Positions 5,361-8,804 of a DNA stretch of 8,804 bases are shown here, in pieces. This DNA comes from Galbitalea sp036491035 (GTDB lineage: Bacteria > Actinomycetota > Actinomycetes > Actinomycetales > Microbacteriaceae). Position numbers and translations under genes: made by a program. The DNA lies in the NCBI GenBank assembly GCA_036491035.1, contig DASXCU010000055.1, positions 1-8,804 on the forward strand. The letters run 5' to 3'. The notes under the pieces were generated by a model. That model saw only the letters and a program-made list of their open reading frames with translations, made no database searches and was not told the DNA's origin. Within the stretch, counting starts at the first letter, position 1, and every line of letters starts with the position of its first letter.

Positions 5361-6329
5361 TCAGTCGGCCAGAAGGGCGCGCAATTCGCTCTCCGCCGAC
5401 GCAGGGCGCTGCGGGTCGATCGTGCGGCCGGCGGCGTACGCCTTCAGCACACGAGGGTCGACGTAGCTGCGTCGAGCGACCGCGGGTGTGTTGCCCAGCT
5501 CGGCCGAGACATCCCGCATCGCCTGCACGACCGCACTGCGTCGTTCCCGGCCCGTTCGCTTCGGACCCTGTCGCGCGAGACTCTGCGCCGCGACGATCGT
5601 GCCGCGGAGGGTACGAAAATCCTTCGCCGTGAACGTTCCCCCGGTGCGCTCCCGAACGTACTCGTTGAGTTCGGCCGCGGAGATCGGATGCCAGTCGCTC
5701 CTGGACTTGTAACTCAGCAGGCGCGCGCCCGGCCCGCGCCTGCCGAGGATACGCAGCACCGTCGCGAGGTCGGCATCATCGATCTCGCTCTCCCACGCCT
5801 GGCGGCTCTTCCCCGGGAACCTCAGCAGGATGCGGGTCCCGGACACCGTCACGTGGGAGCAGAGCAGAGTCGTCAGTCCGACGCTGCCATTCGCGTCGGC
5901 GTAGCGTTCGGAGCCGACTCGCAGGCTGCCGCTGTCGAGCATCCGGAATCCGGCCGCGAGAACGCGAACCCGCGGTGTGCCCCTCCGCCGCAGGTCAGTG
6001 GTGACGCCCCGCCGCGCCACCGGCAGCGTTTCGGCCAGTGCGAGTGCGCGAGTGAACTTGGCGCGGTCTTTCCGCTCGCGCCAGAGCGGATGGTAGAGAT
6101 ACTGGCGGCGACCGGCCGCATCCAGCCCCGTCGCCTGGATATGGCCGTTCGGATAGGCGGTGATCCAGACATCCGTCCACGCCGGCGGGATCACGAGCGA
6201 TTGGATGCGTTCCAGTGTGGCCCTGTCGTGGATGGCCCTGCCGTCGCTATTTCGATAGCTGAACCCGCGCCCCGACCTTACTCGCCGGATCCCCGGTCCG
6301 GCCGGGTCACTGCGGCGAAGTCTGGGCAC
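5361..6329 (-). CDS. DNA topoisomerase IB (poxvirus-type)
   Basis: This enzyme nicks one DNA strand through a 3'-phosphotyrosine bond, lets supercoils rotate out and reseals, without ATP or metal. The 322-residue protein has an N-terminal DNA-clamp domain (about 1-85, with FSYRNSDGRAI and LVIPPAWTDVWI) and a C-terminal catalytic domain. All five catalytic positions appear: R137 (SLRVGSERY), K174 (PGKSR), R239 (DFRTLRGT), N280 (LGNTPAVARRSY) and the nucleophile Y289 (SYVDPRV). As I recall, these are the numbers used for the Deinococcus radiodurans enzyme, in which asparagine replaces the histidine of poxvirus and eukaryotic enzymes. It starts with GTG at 6329; an in-frame TAG lies four codons upstream, so no longer start exists. 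A strong AGGAGG sits one base before the GTG, closer than usual. The gene follows the membrane protein gene after 59 bases. Confidence 0.92.
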   Translation of the reverse strand: MPRLRRSDPAGPGIRRVRSGRGFSYRNSDGRAIHDRATLERIQSLVIPPAWTDVWITAYPNGHIQATGLDAAGRRQYLYHPLWRERKDRAKFTRALALAETLPVARRGVTTDLRRRGTPRVRVLAAGFRMLDSGSLRVGSERYADANGSVGLTTLLCSHVTVSGTRILLRFPGKSRQAWESEIDDADLATVLRILGRRGPGARLLSYKSRSDWHPISAAELNEYVRERTGGTFTAKDFRTLRGTIVAAQSLARQGPKRTGRERRSAVVQAMRDVSAELGNTPAVARRSYVDPRVLKAYAAGRTIDPQRPASAESELRALLAD

Positions 6330-6388
6330 TCCTCCTGCCTACCACGGCCCGGGATCGCAATGAAGCCCTTCCCCTGGAGCGCCGAGCG

Positions 6389-7537
6389 TTAGCGGGATTC
6401 GACGAACGCGGGGGTCGGGAGTCGATTTCGCGCGAATACCAGTCCAAGCGCCGCGATGGCGAGAATTATTGCCGCGACCGGCTGGATCGACTCCGCGAAC
6501 CACAGCAGGATGATGACCCCGAGTGCCCCGATCGCGATCGTCCACGCCCGCCAGTGGATAGCGACAGCCAGCGCGGCGAGCGCGATGCTCGCGGGGGCGA
6601 ACCAGTAGTACCAGAGCAGGAGGGGGTCGACGATTAACCGAGCCGCCACGATGGAAAACGGAACGGCCCACGGACCGAAACGATTCCGACGAAGGAGGAG
6701 CGCTGCCGCGACTCCGGCGGCGAGGGCGAACACGGACTGGGCAACCCGCAGCGACCACGGAAATGCCGACAGCCCGGGCCAGAACAATCCGTAGAGTGTG
6801 GCGGGGTCGACGGTCCAGTGGAATCCGAACATCCGGAACGACCCGGTGAGCACGAAAGGCAGATACAGCGCAGCCAGCACCACGAGACCCGCGAGCCCGG
6901 CACGAACGAGCCGCGGCGACGGTGCAAGGAGCACTACGGGAACCCCCAGGATGCCCCACACCTCGAAACCCGTCGCGAGCGCGATCAGTACGGCACAGGA
7001 AACGAATCGGCGGTCGAGGGCGAACAACGCTGCGGCGATCCAGAGCAGGGGGATAACGAAGTCGGCTGGATGACCGAGAAACACCGCGCGTGGCAGAAAC
7101 GAGCCGAGGACGGCAAGCAGGGTGACCCCGAGCGCCGGATACAGCACCCAGCGACCCCGTGGGGACGCCACGGGCAACAGGATCACACTCGTTAGGGCCA
7201 GGCACGCCAGAAAGCAGACCACAACGTAGAACACGGTCCATCCGGCGGTACCGCCCACGCCGAGAACGTGTGCCACGCCGTACGGAAGAAGCTCGAGCGG
7301 GCCTGCCTGATTTGCCGGGTCGGCGTAGACCGACGCAAGCTGGCCGTGAAGAATCGCCGCGCCCGCAGGGCCGAACATCCCGTACTCACCGGGGAAGCTA
7401 CCGATGATTCTCGCGCGTGCGTAGGCAACCAGGAGGTCGGCGGGGAGGGCCAGGGTCGAGACGAGGAGCGCGAGGCGGATGCGCGACCCCGGGATGGCGC
7501 GTCGTGCCGGTTCCGCCTCCCCTGATGTCACGGGCAT
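6389..7537 (-). CDS. polytopic membrane protein, possible GT-C (GT87-like) glycosyltransferase
   Basis: The 382-residue product has about ten or eleven hydrophobic segments, near 22-40, 100-121, 132-147, 157-173, 180-204, 211-231, 265-282, 288-303, 307-327, 332-347 and 352-369. Between the first two lies a 59-residue loop with GEYGMFGPAGAAILHG (50-65), SVYADP (69-74) and LPYG (84-87). Its layout matches the first outer loop of GT87/DUF2029 proteins, where an acidic residue, a tyrosine-rich A-x-x-L-x-G segment, a (Y/L)Y-D and a proline-rich PFxYPP follow each other. E51 would take the place of the usual aspartate. Enzymes of this class use polyprenol-phosphate-mannose at the outer membrane face, and a likely synthase of that lipid is encoded 3.2 kb downstream. 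The family call is by layout only; a plain uncharacterised membrane protein remains possible. The ATG at 7537 lies just past the tuf terminator and has no clear ribosome binding site. Confidence 0.7.
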   Translation of the reverse strand: MPVTSGEAEPARRAIPGSRIRLALLVSTLALPADLLVAYARARIIGSFPGEYGMFGPAGAAILHGQLASVYADPANQAGPLELLPYGVAHVLGVGGTAGWTVFYVVVCFLACLALTSVILLPVASPRGRWVLYPALGVTLLAVLGSFLPRAVFLGHPADFVIPLLWIAAALFALDRRFVSCAVLIALATGFEVWGILGVPVVLLAPSPRLVRAGLAGLVVLAALYLPFVLTGSFRMFGFHWTVDPATLYGLFWPGLSAFPWSLRVAQSVFALAAGVAAALLLRRNRFGPWAVPFSIVAARLIVDPLLLWYYWFAPASIALAALAVAIHWRAWTIAIGALGVIILLWFAESIQPVAAIILAIAALGLVFARNRLPTPAFVESR

Positions 7538-7558
7538 CAGCTTAGATCGCGAAAACGG

Positions 7559-7592
7559 AAACGGGGCCGGACCCGAAGGCCCGACCCCGTTT
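7559..7592 (-). terminator. tuf intrinsic terminator with C(UUCG)G loop
   Basis: In the minus-strand RNA the stem ACGGGGUCGGGCC pairs along its whole length with GGUCCGGCCCCGU, using two G-U pairs, and closes on the extra-stable tetraloop C(UUCG)G. A-A and U-U flanks extend it, and UUCCGUUUU follows. Read on the plus strand the two wobble positions become A-C mismatches, so the element is built for the tuf direction. It starts 15 bases after the tuf stop and ends 21 bases before the membrane protein gene. Confidence 0.88.
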
Positions 7593-7607
7593 TCGTGAAA
7601 AGAGTTA

Positions 7608-8801
7608 CTACTTCAGGATCTTCGTCACCGTGCCGGCGCCGACGGTGCGGCCACCCTCACGGATTGCGAAGCCGAGGCCCTCTTCCATGGCGATGGGCTG
7701 GATCAGCTCAACGGTCATGCCGACCGTGTCGCCGGGCATGACCATCTCGGTGCCCTCGGGCAGCGTGATGACGCCGGTGACGTCGGTGGTGCGGAAGTAG
7801 AACTGCGGACGGTAGTTCGCGTAGAACGGGTTGTGACGACCACCCTCATCCTTGGACAGGATGTAGGCGGTGCCCTCGAAGTTCGTGTGCGGCGTAACCG
7901 AACCCGGCTTCACGACAACCTGGCCGCGCTCGACATCCTCGCGCTTGGTACCGCGGAGCAGCAGACCACAGTTCTCGCCGGCCCATGCCTCGTCGAGCTG
8001 CTTGTGGAACATCTCGATACCAGTGACCGTGGTCTTCTGCGTCGGACGGATGCCGACGATCTCGACCTCGGAGTTGATGGCGAGGGTTCCGCGCTCGGCG
8101 CGACCCGTGACGACGGTTCCACGACCGGTGATCGTGAAGACGTCCTCGATGGGCATCAGGAACGGCTTGTCCTTGTCGCGCACCGGGTCGGGGATGTTCT
8201 CGTCCACGGCCTCCATGAGGTCGAGAACGGACTGGGTCCACTTCTCGTCACCCTCGAGGGCCTTCAGGCCGGAGACGCGAACAACGGGAGCGTTGTCGCC
8301 GTCGAAGCCCTGGCTGGAGAGCAGCTCGCGAACCTCGAGCTCGACGAGCTCAAGGATCTCTTCGTCGTCAACCATGTCGGCCTTGTTCAGCGCGACGAGC
8401 AGGTAAGGAACACCAACCTGCTTTGCGAGCAGAACGTGCTCACGGGTCTGTGCCATCGGGCCGTCGGTCGCAGCAACCACGAGGATTGCTCCGTCCATCT
8501 GTGCAGCGCCGGTGATCATGTTCTTGATGTAGTCAGCGTGGCCCGGTGCGTCAACGTGAGCGTAGTGACGCTTCGGGGTCTCGTACTCGACGTGCGAGAT
8601 GTTGATCGTGATGCCGCGCTGACGCTCTTCAGGTGCAGAGTCGATCGACGCGAAGTCGCGGGGAACGTTGACCGCCGACGGGTACTTGTCCGCGAGCACC
8701 TTCGAGATAGCTGCGGTGAGCGTGGTCTTTCCGTGGTCGACGTGACCGATCGTTCCGATGTTTACGTGCGGCTTTGTCCGCTCGAACTTGGCCTTAGCCA
8801 C
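7608..8801 (-). CDS. tuf: elongation factor Tu
   Basis: EF-Tu is the GTPase that brings aminoacyl-tRNA to the ribosome in the cytoplasm. The 397-residue protein is full length with all three domains. GTPase motifs are G1 GHVDHGKT (19-26), G2 RGITI (62-66, T65), G3 DAPGH (84-88, with the catalytic H88), G4 NKAD (139-142) and G5 SGL (177-179) in place of the more usual SAL/SAK. The TPHTNFEGTAYILSKDEGGRHNPF stretch in domain 3 and the GGRTVGAGTVTKILK end are canonical. It starts with GTG at 8801-8799, common for actinobacterial tuf, giving MAKAKFERTKPHVNIGTIGH. Only three bases lie upstream, so its ribosome binding site and the expected fusA neighbour are outside the window. The gene ends in a strong terminator, which separates the str operon from the accessory block. 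Confidence 0.99.
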   Translation of the reverse strand: MAKAKFERTKPHVNIGTIGHVDHGKTTLTAAISKVLADKYPSAVNVPRDFASIDSAPEERQRGITINISHVEYETPKRHYAHVDAPGHADYIKNMITGAAQMDGAILVVAATDGPMAQTREHVLLAKQVGVPYLLVALNKADMVDDEEILELVELEVRELLSSQGFDGDNAPVVRVSGLKALEGDEKWTQSVLDLMEAVDENIPDPVRDKDKPFLMPIEDVFTITGRGTVVTGRAERGTLAINSEVEIVGIRPTQKTTVTGIEMFHKQLDEAWAGENCGLLLRGTKREDVERGQVVVKPGSVTPHTNFEGTAYILSKDEGGRHNPFYANYRPQFYFRTTDVTGVITLPEGTEMVMPGDTVGMTVELIQPIAMEEGLGFAIREGGRTVGAGTVTKILK

Positions 8802-8804
8802 TGT

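Noticed and set aside
4022..5632. 536-codon plus-strand open frame across the kinase, regulator and topoisomerase genes
   Set aside because: The length comes from GC-rich codon bias of the genes on the other strand. The product has no recognisable domain and is full of R, D and H runs.
5292..6392. 366-codon plus-strand open frame over the topoisomerase IB gene
   Set aside because: It mirrors a gene with all catalytic residues intact and shows no motif of its own.
6339..7241. 300-codon minus-strand open frame inside the membrane protein gene
   Set aside because: It is an out-of-frame shadow: arginine-rich, without hydrophobic segments, while the other frame gives a clean multi-pass membrane protein.
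7559..7592. Terminator considered as bidirectional
   Set aside because: On the plus strand two positions become A-C mismatches and no plus-strand gene needs it; it is designed for tuf.

Overview
The window looks like a piece of chromosome from a high-GC actinobacterium, most probably of the family Microbacteriaceae. This rests on the GC-rich codon use, the actinobacterial style of the ribosomal proteins and of a GTG-started EF-Tu, and EF-Tu details such as the SAVNVPRDF segment before the switch I region, which I remember from that family. The genus cannot be fixed from the sequence alone. All nine complete genes and the partial tenth lie on the minus strand, so the biological order runs from high to low coordinates.

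Layout in transcription order: tuf (EF-Tu, 8801-7608), which ends in a strong C(UUCG)G hairpin terminator (7592-7559); a polytopic membrane protein resembling GT-C/GT87 glycosyltransferases (7537-6389); a poxvirus-type DNA topoisomerase IB (6329-5361); an OmpR-family response regulator (5290-4607) whose stop codon directly abuts the start of its sensor histidine kinase (4606-3230); a polyprenol-phosphate mannose synthase-like GT2 enzyme (3141-2323); a DUF1275/YoaK-type membrane protein that overlaps the GT2 gene by 74 bases (2396-1695); a 395-base non-coding stretch (1694-1300) rich in inverted and direct repeats; and the head of the S10 ribosomal operon: rpsJ (1299-991), rplC (981-331) and the first 108 codons of rplD (326-1).

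The ends are core translation machinery: the tail of the str operon and the start of the S10 operon. Between them sits a six-gene accessory block. Two of its genes suggest cell-envelope glycosylation. The GT2 enzyme should make polyprenol-phosphate-mannose, which GT-C enzymes such as the nearby membrane protein commonly use as donor. The two-component pair could sense an envelope signal. Topoisomerase IB would relax supercoils without ATP. Whether these genes act together is inference from proximity only.

No mobile element, CRISPR array, tRNA or rRNA was seen. The best leads are regulatory and architectural: the repeat-rich leader ahead of rpsJ, a TCGAAC repeat cluster ahead of the two-component genes, a hairpin over the start of the mannose synthase gene, and the unusual GT2/YoaK overlap. 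I see no clear, wholly new multi-gene system.
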